Shown piece after piece: positions 44,359-53,197 of a DNA stretch of 64,000 nt (positions within the stretch are counted from its first letter, which is position 1; the number at the start of each line of letters is the position of its first letter). The notes below the pieces were generated by a model. That model was not told the DNA's origin. It saw only the letters and a list, made by a program, of their open reading frames with translations, and searched no databases. This DNA is from Nonomuraea pusilla (GTDB lineage Bacteria; Actinomycetota; Actinomycetes; Streptosporangiales; Streptosporangiaceae), in the NCBI RefSeq assembly GCF_900109355.1, contig NZ_FOBF01000012.1, positions 124,001-188,000 of the forward strand, written 5' to 3'. Both the position numbers and the translations under genes were made by a program.

Positions 44359-45594
44359 CTAGAGGGCGGCGCGGAGCTTTCTGCGCAGGCGGGCGAAGCC
44401 GCTCGGGCGTTCCGCGAGGCCCAGCGTCTCCAGGCGCTTGCGCTTGAAGTAGCGCGGGTCGAAGTCCATCCGCTCGGGCCGCAGCTCCGGGTACGCGTCC
44501 GCCTGCATGCAGTACCCCACCGCCCGCACCAGCGCGGGCAGGTCCACGGCGGGGGGCCGCTCCACCGAGCCGTCCTCGGCGAGGCGCGGCAGCAGCGCGT
44601 GCACGATCGTCGCCGGGATCCTGTTGCTGTTCTCGTACGGCGCCAGCCGGTCGAGCACGAGGTCGGCCCCGTACGAGGCGACCTGCAGCCCGAAGTGGCG
44701 CCAGGCCGTCACCAGCGCGGTGGAGAAGCAGCCGACGACCAGCTCGGGACGCAGCGCGGAGAAGCACACCTCGGCGGGCACGCTCTCCCCGGCGACGGAC
44801 AGCCGCACGCCGAGCCGCCCAGCCGCGGCGCGCAGGAGCTGGGCGTGCCGGCGGCCCGCCGCCGGGTGCGGCTTGAACACGACCGCCTCGTGCCCGCGGG
44901 CGGCCAGCGCGCGCAGCATGGTCTCGTGCAGCGCGGCCTCCTCGTCCGGCGTGACGATCTCCAGCGCCGACAGGTACTGCCCGAGGATCATCGCCTGCCC
45001 GGCGGGCAGGCCGGGGGCGGTGGCGGCGACCTCGTCCACCACCGGCAGGAACGCCTCGGCGGGCAGGACGGCGGACGGCACGCCGTACTCGCTGAGCAGC
45101 AGCGGCGCCAGGCCCGGCACCAGGTCGAGGTGGAGCAGGCGGCCGATGCGGCGGAAGATCTCGGCGGGCAGCGGGTCGCGGGTGGGGCCGTAGCTCATCA
45201 GCCCGTCGGAGTAGACGGTGATCGGGCAGTCGCGCACCAGCCCGGCGATCGTCCGCGCGGGCGGCACCGCGATCGACTCGAGGACCAGCTCGTCCACGCC
45301 GTCGAGGCGCAGGTGGGAGCGGATGAGCCGCTCCATCATCGGCACCTCGACGATGCGGGCCTTCCAGTCGGACGGGTGCAGCGGCGCGATGAGGTCGTTC
45401 CAGGAGTGCACCTCGTCGAAGCGGTGGCGCAGCGCCGCGAAGCCGGGGGTGGCGTCGAGCGGGGCGGCCACCTCGGGGATCGCCGCGTTGTTCGACACGA
45501 CCAGCACGCGCCGCCCCTCGCCGAACCGGCCGTCGTCGATCGCGGCGGCCAGCGACATCGCCCCGAACAGCGTCGAGGCGTAGAAGACCTTCAC
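44359..45594 (-). CDS. Polysialyltransferase-like glycosyltransferase
   Basis: 411 residues from GTG 45594. It starts KVFYASTLFGAMSLAAAID. Family motifs of bacterial alpha-2,8-polysialyltransferases are visible: AVVFKPHPAAG (the HP motif) and ELVVGCFSTAL (the S-S/T motif), both part of the CMP-sugar site. No membrane helix. Probably polymerises a CMP-activated nonulosonic acid made by the adjacent fused enzyme. The GT2 gene lies directly upstream, ending at the next base. Confidence 0.8.
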   Translation of the reverse strand: MKVFYASTLFGAMSLAAAIDDGRFGEGRRVLVVSNNAAIPEVAAPLDATPGFAALRHRFDEVHSWNDLIAPLHPSDWKARIVEVPMMERLIRSHLRLDGVDELVLESIAVPPARTIAGLVRDCPITVYSDGLMSYGPTRDPLPAEIFRRIGRLLHLDLVPGLAPLLLSEYGVPSAVLPAEAFLPVVDEVAATAPGLPAGQAMILGQYLSALEIVTPDEEAALHETMLRALAARGHEAVVFKPHPAAGRRHAQLLRAAAGRLGVRLSVAGESVPAEVCFSALRPELVVGCFSTALVTAWRHFGLQVASYGADLVLDRLAPYENSNRIPATIVHALLPRLAEDGSVERPPAVDLPALVRAVGYCMQADAYPELRPERMDFDPRYFKRKRLETLGLAERPSGFARLRRKLRAAL

Positions 45595-46584
45595 TTACGT
45601 CTCCTCCCGGTCCCGGCGGAGCCGGATGTGGGGGCTGGGGGGCAGGTCGGGCACGAGGGCGCGCAGCGCCGTCTCGCGTTCGACGGCCATCCGCGACACC
45701 GCCTCGACCACCAGGTCCGCCGGCAGCGAGCGCACCATCTGCGCGCCCCGCTCCTCGAACCTGGCGCGCAGCGCGGGCGTGAAACGGCCGGCGATCTCCA
45801 GGTGGTGGGCGAGCAGCGCGCAGAAGTTGCGTACCGCCTTGGGCAGGAACTCCGGCTCGACGTCCTTGAGCACCAGCTCGAAGGCGTCGAAGAAGTGCAG
45901 CTGCCGCTCGTCGCCGACCTGCGTCAGCGAGCCGGACACCTGGCGGCGGTAGAAGACGCCGGCCAGCGACACCACGGCGAACGTGGCGGCCTCCCTGTGC
46001 AGCCGCCAGATCCACGGCCGGTCCTCGGCGGTGTGCAGCGAGCCGGGGAAGTGCAGCAGGTCACGCAGCGAGCGCCGGTAGATCCCGGCCCACGCGTACG
46101 GGTAGTCGACCATGGTGCGCACGCTCGCGGGCAGGATGGCGCCGCGGGGGTCGAGCACGACGCCCCTGGGAGCCGACAGCGGGGCGCGGTGCACGACCCG
46201 TTTGCGGCCTTCGACCTGGACGTGGTCGGCCCGGACGAAGTCGCAGCCGAGCCCTTCCGCGGCCTCGACGAGCAGCGCCAGGTAGCCGGGGGCGAGCCAG
46301 TCGTCGCCGTCCATGAACGTGACGTACCGGCCGGAGGCGGCGGAAAGGCCGATGTTGCGGGCGTCGGCCAGGCCGACGGGGGCCGGGTTGCGCACGACGG
46401 TCAGGCCGGGCAGGTCCCGGCGGAAGTCCTCGGCGATCTCGGCGGTGGCGTCCACCGAGCCGTCGTCCACCACGATGAACTCGAAGTCGCGCCGGGCGTT
46501 GCGGCACAGGGAGGCGAGCGCGTCCGCGAGGAAGCGCTCGCCGTCCCGCACCGGCAGGATGAGGGAGAGCGTCGTCTCTGCCAT
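45595..46584 (-). CDS. Family 2 glycosyltransferase
   Basis: 329 residues. The GT-A fold is plain: LSLILPVRDGERFLADALAS, EFIVVDDGSVDATAEIA with the nucleotide-binding DDG, and YVTFMDGDDWLAPGYL with the DxD motif. The C-terminal 100 residues are helical and may contact the acceptor. Co-transcribed with the polysialyltransferase-like gene and the trifunctional enzyme. It may add a linking or branching sugar. Confidence 0.9.
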   Translation of the reverse strand: MAETTLSLILPVRDGERFLADALASLCRNARRDFEFIVVDDGSVDATAEIAEDFRRDLPGLTVVRNPAPVGLADARNIGLSAASGRYVTFMDGDDWLAPGYLALLVEAAEGLGCDFVRADHVQVEGRKRVVHRAPLSAPRGVVLDPRGAILPASVRTMVDYPYAWAGIYRRSLRDLLHFPGSLHTAEDRPWIWRLHREAATFAVVSLAGVFYRRQVSGSLTQVGDERQLHFFDAFELVLKDVEPEFLPKAVRNFCALLAHHLEIAGRFTPALRARFEERGAQMVRSLPADLVVEAVSRMAVERETALRALVPDLPPSPHIRLRRDREET

Positions 46585-46595
46585 GCTCGGCGGGC

Positions 46596-48632
46596 TCAGA
46601 CGGTCACGCGGCGCAGCCGGGCCTTGGGCGCCTCCTCACCGGGGAAGACCCTCTTCACGCCGTCGCCGAGGGCCTGCTCGATGATGCGGATGTCGCGCAC
46701 CAGGTGCTCCAGACCGGCCGGCTCCAGCGAGGCGGCGTGGTCGGAGCCCCACATGGTGCGGTCGAGCGTGATGTGCCGCTCCACGCACACCGCGCCGAGG
46801 GTGACGGCGGCGAGCGAGATCTGCAGGCCGCGCTCGTGGCCGGAGTAGCCGACCGGCACGCCGTACCGCTCCTTCAGCGTGGTGATGGTGCGCAGGTTCG
46901 CCTCCTCCGGCGGCAGCGGGTACGTGGAGGTGGCGTGCATCAGGATCAGCTGGTCGGTGCCCAGGATCTCGACGGCCTGGTCGATCTCGGACAGGGTGGA
47001 CATGCCGGTCGAGAGGATGACCGGCTTGCCGGTGGCGGCCAGGGCGCGCAGCAGCTCGTGGTCGGCGACGCTGGCCGAGGCCACCTTGTGCACCAGGACG
47101 TCCATCTCCTCCAGGAACTCCACCGACGGGACGTCCCAGGGGGAGGCGAACCAGTGCAGGCCGCGCTCGTCGCAGTACTTGGCGATCTGCCGGTACTCGT
47201 CGTGGCCGAACTCGGTGCGCTCCTTGTACTCCAGGTAGGTCATCTCACCCCAGGGCGTCTGCCTGATCTGGCCGCGCTGCTCCACGGGCACGCAGATCGA
47301 CGGGGTGCGCTTCTGGAACTTCACCGCCTGGCAGCCGGCGTCGGCGGCCACGTCGATGAGGCGGCGGGCGATGTCCAGGTCGCCGTTGTGGTTGATGCCG
47401 ATCTCGCCGATGACGTACACCGGCTCGCCGTCGCCCACCAGGACGTCGCCGACGGCGACGGGGCCGAGCCGCGGCCGGCTCTTGACGACGGGGGCGGCCG
47501 GCTCGGGCCGGGCGGCGAGGACGCGGTCGCACAGCTCGCGCACCGCGCCCGACCCGCCGGGCCTGGTGAGCACGACGCGGGCGGCGGCGCGCACCCGCGG
47601 GTGGGCGTCGGGCGTGGCGACGGGCCAGCCGACCTCCGCCATCGGGCCGAGGTCGTTGACGTCGTTGCCGACGTAGGCGACGCGGGCCGGGTCGAGGCCC
47701 TCGATCGTCAGCCAGTCGCGCAGCACCGTGCGCTTGTCGGCGAGGCCCTGCAGCACCGGCACGCCCAGCTTGCGGGCGCGGGCGGCGACGACCGGGTTGT
47801 GCTCGGTGGACATCACGAGCACCTTCACGCCGGAGCGGCGCAGCAGCGAGACGCCCATCCCGTCCGAGCGGCTGACGAGGACCATCTCCCGGCCCTCGGA
47901 GTCGACGTAGGCGCGGTCGTCGGTGTGGACGCCGTCGAAGTCGGTGATGACCGCGTCCACGTCGATCGGCTCGGGCGCGTCGACGAACGGGGCCAGCGCG
48001 CGCACCAGCTCCAGGTCCTCGGGGTCGTCCACCTCGATGGCGTGCCGCGGCGACACCGGCTGCACGGCGACGGCGCCGAAGAAGCGGTGCCCGTGCTCGC
48101 GCAGGCCGGAGGCGCGCATGACGTAGAAGGCGCCGTTCTCACGGAACTGCGGCTCGCGGTCCTGCCTGCGCGGGCGGACCGCCGGGTCGTGGTTGACCCC
48201 GGAACCTGCGGCCGTCCACAGGAACTCGTGGGTGGGCAGGCCGGAGACGACCGAGTCGGCCTCGCCGTCGAGGACGCGGCGCACGGCGGCCGACAGGTCG
48301 GCCGGGTCGATGAACGCGCTCGTGCACTGCACCAGCACGACCACCTCGGGGTCGGCGCCGAGCGCGTCGAGCGCGTGCAGCACGGCGGACTCGCTGGAGG
48401 CCGTCGCCCCGCTCAGCTCCTCGGGCCGGTCCACCACGGTCGCGCCCGCCTGCCTGGCGGTCTCGGCGATCGCGGCGTGGTCGGTGCTGACGACCACCTG
48501 GTCCACCAGCTCGGCCCGCTGACACGCGCGCACGGCGCGGGTGACCAGCGGGACACCGCCCACGAGGGCGAGGTTCTTCAGGGGGACGCCCGCCGAACCT
48601 CCGCGGGCGGGAACTACGGCCAGGACTCGCAA
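46596..48632 (-). CDS. Trifunctional nonulosonic-acid enzyme: CMP-sugar synthetase, HAD phosphatase and NeuB-type synthase
   Basis: 678 residues from TTG 48630-48632; GGAGGAG 6 bases before it decides the start (GTG 48662 would place that site inside the gene). Domains: 1-220 CMP-acylneuraminate cytidylyltransferase (VVPARGGSAGVPLKN, QFRENGAFYV); 224-375 KdsC-like HAD phosphatase (TDFDGVHTDD, VMSTEHNP, VGNDVNDLGP); 395-678 NeuB barrel (IGEIGINHNGDL, VKFQKRT, HATSTYP, GYSGHERG, CVERHITLD). Together these would condense phosphoenolpyruvate with a hexose(amine) phosphate, dephosphorylate, then activate the product with CTP. The C-terminal SAF domain of standard NeuB is missing, and the first domain has Ala where RGGSKG has Lys. 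Confidence 0.85.
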   Translation of the reverse strand: MRVLAVVPARGGSAGVPLKNLALVGGVPLVTRAVRACQRAELVDQVVVSTDHAAIAETARQAGATVVDRPEELSGATASSESAVLHALDALGADPEVVVLVQCTSAFIDPADLSAAVRRVLDGEADSVVSGLPTHEFLWTAAGSGVNHDPAVRPRRQDREPQFRENGAFYVMRASGLREHGHRFFGAVAVQPVSPRHAIEVDDPEDLELVRALAPFVDAPEPIDVDAVITDFDGVHTDDRAYVDSEGREMVLVSRSDGMGVSLLRRSGVKVLVMSTEHNPVVAARARKLGVPVLQGLADKRTVLRDWLTIEGLDPARVAYVGNDVNDLGPMAEVGWPVATPDAHPRVRAAARVVLTRPGGSGAVRELCDRVLAARPEPAAPVVKSRPRLGPVAVGDVLVGDGEPVYVIGEIGINHNGDLDIARRLIDVAADAGCQAVKFQKRTPSICVPVEQRGQIRQTPWGEMTYLEYKERTEFGHDEYRQIAKYCDERGLHWFASPWDVPSVEFLEEMDVLVHKVASASVADHELLRALAATGKPVILSTGMSTLSEIDQAVEILGTDQLILMHATSTYPLPPEEANLRTITTLKERYGVPVGYSGHERGLQISLAAVTLGAVCVERHITLDRTMWGSDHAASLEPAGLEHLVRDIRIIEQALGDGVKRVFPGEEAPKARLRRVTV

Positions 48633-48705
48633 GGTGAACTCCTCCACGCTTTCGGATTGCACCCAGAAGCTAGAGGCCCGGATTGAACGCCCAGCGTCAC
48701 CTCCA

Positions 48706-49371
48706 TTAACTTTCCATGGGGATCCGGTAGAGCAACTCTGGCCTGCCGACCCCGCCGTACCTGGGCACGCGCACCGCCACGCCCAGCTCCACGAGGTGTT
48801 CGAGGTAGCGGCGCGCGGTCACCCGCGACACCCCGGTGGCGTCGGCCACGGCCTGCGCCGTCAGGCCCTCGGGCCGGCCGCTCAGCTCGGCGGCCACGGT
48901 GTCCAGGGTGTCCCTGGCGAGCCCCTTGGGCGGCTCCGAGCTGCCGCGCAGGTTCCCCAGCACCCGGTCCACGTCGCCCTGGCCGACGATCAGCCCCGCT
49001 TCCTCCCTGAACCTGGCATAACGGGCGAGCTTCTCGGCGAGTGTCGCGTACGTGAACGGCTTCAGCAGGTACTGCGACACCCCCAGCGACACGGCCGAGC
49101 GCACCATCGCCAGGTCGCGGGCCGAGGTCACGGCGATCACGTCGCACAGCAGCCCGCCCGCCCGCGCCGCCCTGCACACCTCCAGCCCGTGCATGTCCGG
49201 CAGGTACAGGTCCAGCAGGACGAGGTCCACCGGCCGGGCCCGCAGGAAGCGCAGCGCCTCCCCGCCCGAGCGGGCCACCCCGGCCACCTCGAAGCCCGGC
49301 ACCCGCTCGACGTACACGCGGTTGGCCTCGGCGGTGATCTGCTCGTCCTCGACGACCAGCACGGAGATCAT
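48706..49371 (-). CDS. Response regulator, CitB/DcuR type
   Basis: 221 residues from ATG 49369-49371, overlapping the kinase stop (ATGA). Receiver domain: VVEDEQ acidic pocket, LVLLDLYLPDMHG phosphorylation Asp, VTSARD and the LLKPF lysine. The C-terminal helix-turn-helix (LTAQAVADATGVSRVTARRYLEHL) is the CitB-type. Partner of the upstream kinase. Probably activates the divergent dctA gene in response to extracellular dicarboxylates or citrate. Confidence 0.93.
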   Translation of the reverse strand: MISVLVVEDEQITAEANRVYVERVPGFEVAGVARSGGEALRFLRARPVDLVLLDLYLPDMHGLEVCRAARAGGLLCDVIAVTSARDLAMVRSAVSLGVSQYLLKPFTYATLAEKLARYARFREEAGLIVGQGDVDRVLGNLRGSSEPPKGLARDTLDTVAAELSGRPEGLTAQAVADATGVSRVTARRYLEHLVELGVAVRVPRYGGVGRPELLYRIPMES

Positions 49372-50873
49372 CGGACTGGCTCCTTCACGGGCAGCCGCAC
49401 GGTGAACACCGAGCCCGCGGGCGACGCCTCCACCTCGATGGCGCCGCCCAGCCGCCGCACCGCCTGGCCCACCAGCGCCAGGCCGAGCCCGCGGCCGTCG
49501 CCCTTCGTGGTCCAGCCCTTCCCGAACGCCTCCGGCGGCACCAGGCCGGGACCGTCGTCCGCCACCCTGATCACCACCCCGCCGGGGCCCGACCGCAGGT
49601 GCACCTCGACCCGGGCCGCCGCGTCGATCGCGTTGTCGATGAGGTTGCCCGCGATCGTCACCAGCTCTCTCGGGTCGAGCCCCAGGTCGTCCAGCTCGCT
49701 GTCCTCGCTGATCACCAGCTCGCCGCCCCGCTCGGCCGCCTCGGCGCTCTTGCCCAGCAGCAGCGCCGCCAGCACCGGCTCGCGCACCGCGCCCACCACC
49801 CGGTCGGTGAGCTCCTGCGCGGCGCGCAGCTCCGCCGTGCCGAACGCCACCGCCTGCTCGGTCCTGCCCAGCTCCACCAGCGTGATCACGGTGTGCAGTC
49901 GGTTGGCGGCCTCGTGCGCGGCCGAGCGCAGCGAATCGGCGAAGCCGCGCTCCACGTCGAGCTGCCCGGCCAGCGTCTGGAGCTCGGTGTGGTCGCGTAC
50001 GGTCACGACGGCGCCCAGCCTGCTGGCCGCGCTGTTGACCGCGAGCACCCGATCGCCCACCAGGTGGACGCGTTCCTCGTGGTCGCCGAGCACCTCGGCC
50101 AGCCCCAGCTCGGCGACGTGCCGGCCCTCGGCGTCGGAGGGCAGGCCGAGGAGCTGGCGCGCGGCGTCGTTGCAGAGGGTGAGCCTGCCGTCGCCGGACA
50201 CGAGCAGCAGGCCCTCGCGCACCGCGTGCAGCACGGCGTCGTGGTGGTCGTGGATGCGGCCCAGCTCGACCGGGCCGAGCCCGTGCGTCTGCCGGCGCAG
50301 CCGCCTGGTGACGAGCCAGGTGCCTGCCGCGCCGAGGGCGAGCGCCAGCGCGGCGACGGCGCCCGTCCACGGCAGCAGCAGGCGCAGGCTCGCGTCGATC
50401 CTGTCCATGATGATGCCGGCGCTGACCAGCGCCCGCACCGAGCCGTCCACCGTGACGGGGGCCACCGCGCGCACCGACGGCCCGAGCGTGCCGGTGTAGG
50501 TCTCGACGAACGTCCGGCCGCGCAGCGCCTCCTCGGTGTGGCCGAGGAACCGCTTGCCGATCTCGGCGACGTTCGGGTGCGTGTAGCGGGTGCCGTCGGG
50601 CTTCATGATGGTGACGAAGTCGACGCCGGTGCGCGCCCGCACCCGCTCGGCGAACGGCTGGAGCCGCCCGGACGGCGACGGCTCGCCGAGGGCCTTCAGC
50701 ACCTCGGGCGAGGCGGCCACCGTGGACGCGACGGCGCTCGCCGTCGCCCCGGCCTGCGTGGAGACCTGCCGGTGGGCGAGCGCCACGACGAGCGCGGTGC
50801 CGCCCGTCACCGTCACCGCCACGACGAGGAGCTGCAGCACCAGCATCTGCCCGGCCAGGCTCAAGCGGCTCAT
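49368..50873 (-). CDS. Sensor histidine kinase, CitA/DcuS type
   Basis: 501 residues from ATG 50871-50873. A membrane helix (LQLLVVAVTVTGGTALVVAL) precedes an extracellular PAS-like sensor (FVTIMKPDGTRYTHPNVAEIGKRF), as in citrate and C4-dicarboxylate sensors. After a second helix comes a cytoplasmic PAS, then the H-box AAHEAANRLHTVITLVELG, N-box NLIDNAIDAA, and DDGPGL and GRGLGLALV of the ATPase domain. Divergent from dctA. Confidence 0.93.
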   Translation of the reverse strand: MSRLSLAGQMLVLQLLVVAVTVTGGTALVVALAHRQVSTQAGATASAVASTVAASPEVLKALGEPSPSGRLQPFAERVRARTGVDFVTIMKPDGTRYTHPNVAEIGKRFLGHTEEALRGRTFVETYTGTLGPSVRAVAPVTVDGSVRALVSAGIIMDRIDASLRLLLPWTGAVAALALALGAAGTWLVTRRLRRQTHGLGPVELGRIHDHHDAVLHAVREGLLLVSGDGRLTLCNDAARQLLGLPSDAEGRHVAELGLAEVLGDHEERVHLVGDRVLAVNSAASRLGAVVTVRDHTELQTLAGQLDVERGFADSLRSAAHEAANRLHTVITLVELGRTEQAVAFGTAELRAAQELTDRVVGAVREPVLAALLLGKSAEAAERGGELVISEDSELDDLGLDPRELVTIAGNLIDNAIDAAARVEVHLRSGPGGVVIRVADDGPGLVPPEAFGKGWTTKGDGRGLGLALVGQAVRRLGGAIEVEASPAGSVFTVRLPVKEPVR

Positions 50874-50905
50874 GGCGACCTCTTCGTGAACGAAACTTAC
50901 GCAAT

Positions 50906-50921
50906 AGTGACGTACGTCACT
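50906..50921. promoter_or_regulatory. 16-bp perfect palindrome in the kinase - dctA divergent promoter
   Basis: AGTGACGTACGTCACT lies 32 bases from the kinase start and 54 bases from dctA. It may be the binding site of the CitB-type response regulator or of a global regulator. Confidence 0.5.
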
Positions 50922-50975
50922 GCGCCCCGCATAGTCGCACAGCCGGACGTCTGTTTCCAAACCTGGGAGCGCCCT

Positions 50976-52337
50976 ATGCGTGATCGCACCCGATACCTGT
51001 ACCTGGCCGTCATCGCGGCGGTGTTGCTCGGCATCCTCGTCGGCTTCGTGTGGCCGGAGGTGGGCAAGGAGCTGAAACCGCTCGGCACCGGCTTCGTGGC
51101 GTTGATCAAGATGATGATCAGCCCGATCATCTTCTGCACGATCGTCCTCGGGGTCGGCTCGGTCCGCCAGGCCGCCAAGGTGGGCAAGGTCGGCGGGCTC
51201 GCCCTCGGCTACTTCATCGTGATGTCCACCGTCGCCCTGGTCATCGGCCTGCTCGTGGGCAACCTGCTCGACCCGGGGACGGGCCTGCAGCTCACCGACG
51301 CCGCCAAGCAGGCCGCCGAGGCCGAGGCGGCCAAGGGCGGCGAGAGCGGCACCACCGACTTCCTGCTCGGCATCATCCCGACGACGCTGGTGTCGGCCTT
51401 CACCGAGGGTGAGGTGCTGCAGACCCTGCTGGTGGCGCTGCTCGCCGGTTTCGCGCTGCAGGCGATGGGCCGGAAGGGCGCGCCGATCCTGCGCGGCGTC
51501 GAGCACGTCCAGCGCCTGGTGTTCCGCATCCTGGCCATGGTGATGTGGGCGGCCCCGGTCGGCGCGTTCGGCGCGATGGCCGCCGTCGTCGGCGCGACCG
51601 GGATCGACGCGCTCAAGAGCCTGGCCGTCATCATGATCGGCTTCTACGTGACGTGCCTGCTGTTCGTGGGCGTGGTGCTCGGGGCCGTGCTGTGGATGGT
51701 CGCCCGCGTCAACCTCTGGGCGCTGCTGCGCTACCTCGGCCGCGAGTTCCTGCTGATCCTGTCCACCTCGTCGTCGGAGTCGGCGCTGCCGCGCCTCATC
51801 GCCAAGATGGAGCACCTCGGCGTCAGCAGGACGGTCGCGGGCATCACGGTGCCGACCGGGTACTCCTTCAACCTGGACGGCACCGCCATCTACCTCACGA
51901 TGGCCACGCTCTTCGTCGCCTCGGCCACGGGATCGCCGCTGGAGTTCGGCGAGCAGATCGGGCTGCTGCTGTTCATGATGATCGCCTCCAAGGGCGCGGC
52001 GGGCGTCACCGGCGCCGGCCTGGCCACGCTCGCGGGCGGCCTGCAGTCGCACCGCCCCGAGCTGGTGGACGGCGTCGGCCTCATCGTCGGCATCGACCGG
52101 TTCATGTCGGAGGCCAGGGCGCTGACGAACTTCGCGGGCAACGCCGTCGCCACCGTCCTGGTCGGGACGTGGACCGGCGAGCTGGACAGGGAGCGCGCCG
52201 CCGAGGTGCTCGCGGGCCGCGTCCCGTTCGACGAGGCGACCCTGCTCGACGAGGACGAGCGCGAGGAGCCGCCCGGCGAGGACGCGCGTGAACAGCCGCC
52301 CGGCGAGGAGTCGCCGCGCACGATGGCTCCCGCGTAG
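50976..52337 (+). CDS. dctA: C4-dicarboxylate:cation symporter DctA (DAACS family)
   Basis: 453 residues from ATG 50976, with GGGAG 6 bases before. The fold has about eight helices and two hairpins. Motifs: IKMMISPIIFCTIVLG, the serine-rich STSSSESALPRL, GYSFNLDGTAIYL (the substrate/cation loop), and FMMIASKGAAGVTGAG. It imports succinate, fumarate and malate. The C-terminal 35 residues (LDEDEREEPPGEDAREQPPGEE) are acidic and cytoplasmic, with a repeated unit. Regulated by the divergent two-component system. Confidence 0.93.
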   Translation: MRDRTRYLYLAVIAAVLLGILVGFVWPEVGKELKPLGTGFVALIKMMISPIIFCTIVLGVGSVRQAAKVGKVGGLALGYFIVMSTVALVIGLLVGNLLDPGTGLQLTDAAKQAAEAEAAKGGESGTTDFLLGIIPTTLVSAFTEGEVLQTLLVALLAGFALQAMGRKGAPILRGVEHVQRLVFRILAMVMWAAPVGAFGAMAAVVGATGIDALKSLAVIMIGFYVTCLLFVGVVLGAVLWMVARVNLWALLRYLGREFLLILSTSSSESALPRLIAKMEHLGVSRTVAGITVPTGYSFNLDGTAIYLTMATLFVASATGSPLEFGEQIGLLLFMMIASKGAAGVTGAGLATLAGGLQSHRPELVDGVGLIVGIDRFMSEARALTNFAGNAVATVLVGTWTGELDRERAAEVLAGRVPFDEATLLDEDEREEPPGEDAREQPPGEESPRTMAPA

Positions 52338-52348
52338 CGGGCCGGCCC

Positions 52349-52391
52349 GCCGCCCGGTTCCCGCCGTGTCCACGGCAGGGGGCCGGGCGGC
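52349..52391. terminator. Bidirectional terminator between dctA and the TetR gene
   Basis: GCCGCCCGG (52349-52357) pairs with CCGGGCGGC (52383-52391), and CCGTG/CACGG inside extends the stem. It lies between converging genes. Confidence 0.65.
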
Positions 52392-52395
52392 GTCG

Positions 52396-53103
52396 TCACG
52401 CCGTGGGCCGGGTGCCCTCCGCGCGGCGCCGCGCGCCGGTCTGGGCGGCGCCCTGGTCGTCTGCGCTCTGCACCCCGCTCTGCACTGCGGTCTGTACCGC
52501 GCTCTGGGCGGCGCTCTGGGCGGCGAGGGCGCGGGCGGCCGCCATCACGGCCTCGCGCCGCCGCGCCAGCGCCGCCCGGTCGTCGCGTTCGTCGAGGACG
52601 AGCCGGCACAGCTGGGGCACGGCGAAGTTCCACGCGACCAGCCCGAGCACGGTGAACATCCAGTCCTGGGCAGCCCGGGTGCGCTCGGCCTCGGGCAGCC
52701 CGGCGGCGACGCCCGCCTCGACGAGGTCGCGCACGTTCTCCCTGTAGCCCGCCCGGCGCTCCTCCTCGCCGTGCAGGGGGTCGCCGGCCGACTCCAGCGC
52801 CTCCCACATCAGCAGCCTGATCAGATGGGGATGCTCCTGGTACCAGTCGAAGAGCTGGCCCACCGACTCGGCCAGCGCGCCGGGGTCGATCGCGGCGCCG
52901 TGGCAGACCTCGTCCACCTTGGCGCTCACGACGGCGGCGAACAGCTTGTCCTTGCCGCCGAAGTAGAGGTAGATCGCCTGCTTGTTGGCCTTGGCGGCGG
53001 CCGCGATGCGCTCGACCCTGGCCCCGGCCAGGCCGTGGGCGGCGAACTCGGCGCTGGCGGCCTGGAAGATCCGCCGCCGGGTGGCCTCCGCGTCGTAGCT
53101 CAT
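52396..53103 (-). CDS. TetR family regulator
   Basis: 235 residues. TRRRIFQAASAEFAAHGLAGARVERIA and KQAIYLYFGGKDKLFAAV form the TetR helix-turn-helix. The C-terminal tail is low complexity: AQSAAQSAVQTAVQSGVQS, about five 4-residue repeats encoded by 12-bp DNA repeats at 52460-52528, probably unstructured. Divergent from the SDR gene with palindromes between, so it likely represses both. Confidence 0.92.
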   Translation of the reverse strand: MSYDAEATRRRIFQAASAEFAAHGLAGARVERIAAAAKANKQAIYLYFGGKDKLFAAVVSAKVDEVCHGAAIDPGALAESVGQLFDWYQEHPHLIRLLMWEALESAGDPLHGEEERRAGYRENVRDLVEAGVAAGLPEAERTRAAQDWMFTVLGLVAWNFAVPQLCRLVLDERDDRAALARRREAVMAAARALAAQSAAQSAVQTAVQSGVQSADDQGAAQTGARRRAEGTRPTA

Positions 53104-53113
53104 GGAAGGAATT

Positions 53114-53174
53114 AAACCATCCGGTTGACTTCTCGGCGAAGCGCGAGCATGCTCTAAACCAACCAGATGGTTTA
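53114..53174. promoter_or_regulatory. TetR operators between tetR and SDR genes
   Basis: TAAACCA-N6-TGGTTTA (53155-53174) is a perfect palindrome, and AACC-ATCC-GGTT (53115-53126) is a related one. Both contain AAACCA. They lie 24 bases before the SDR start and 12 bases before the TetR start. Confidence 0.7.
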
Positions 53175-53197
53175 TTTGCTGACGAGGAGTTCGCCGC

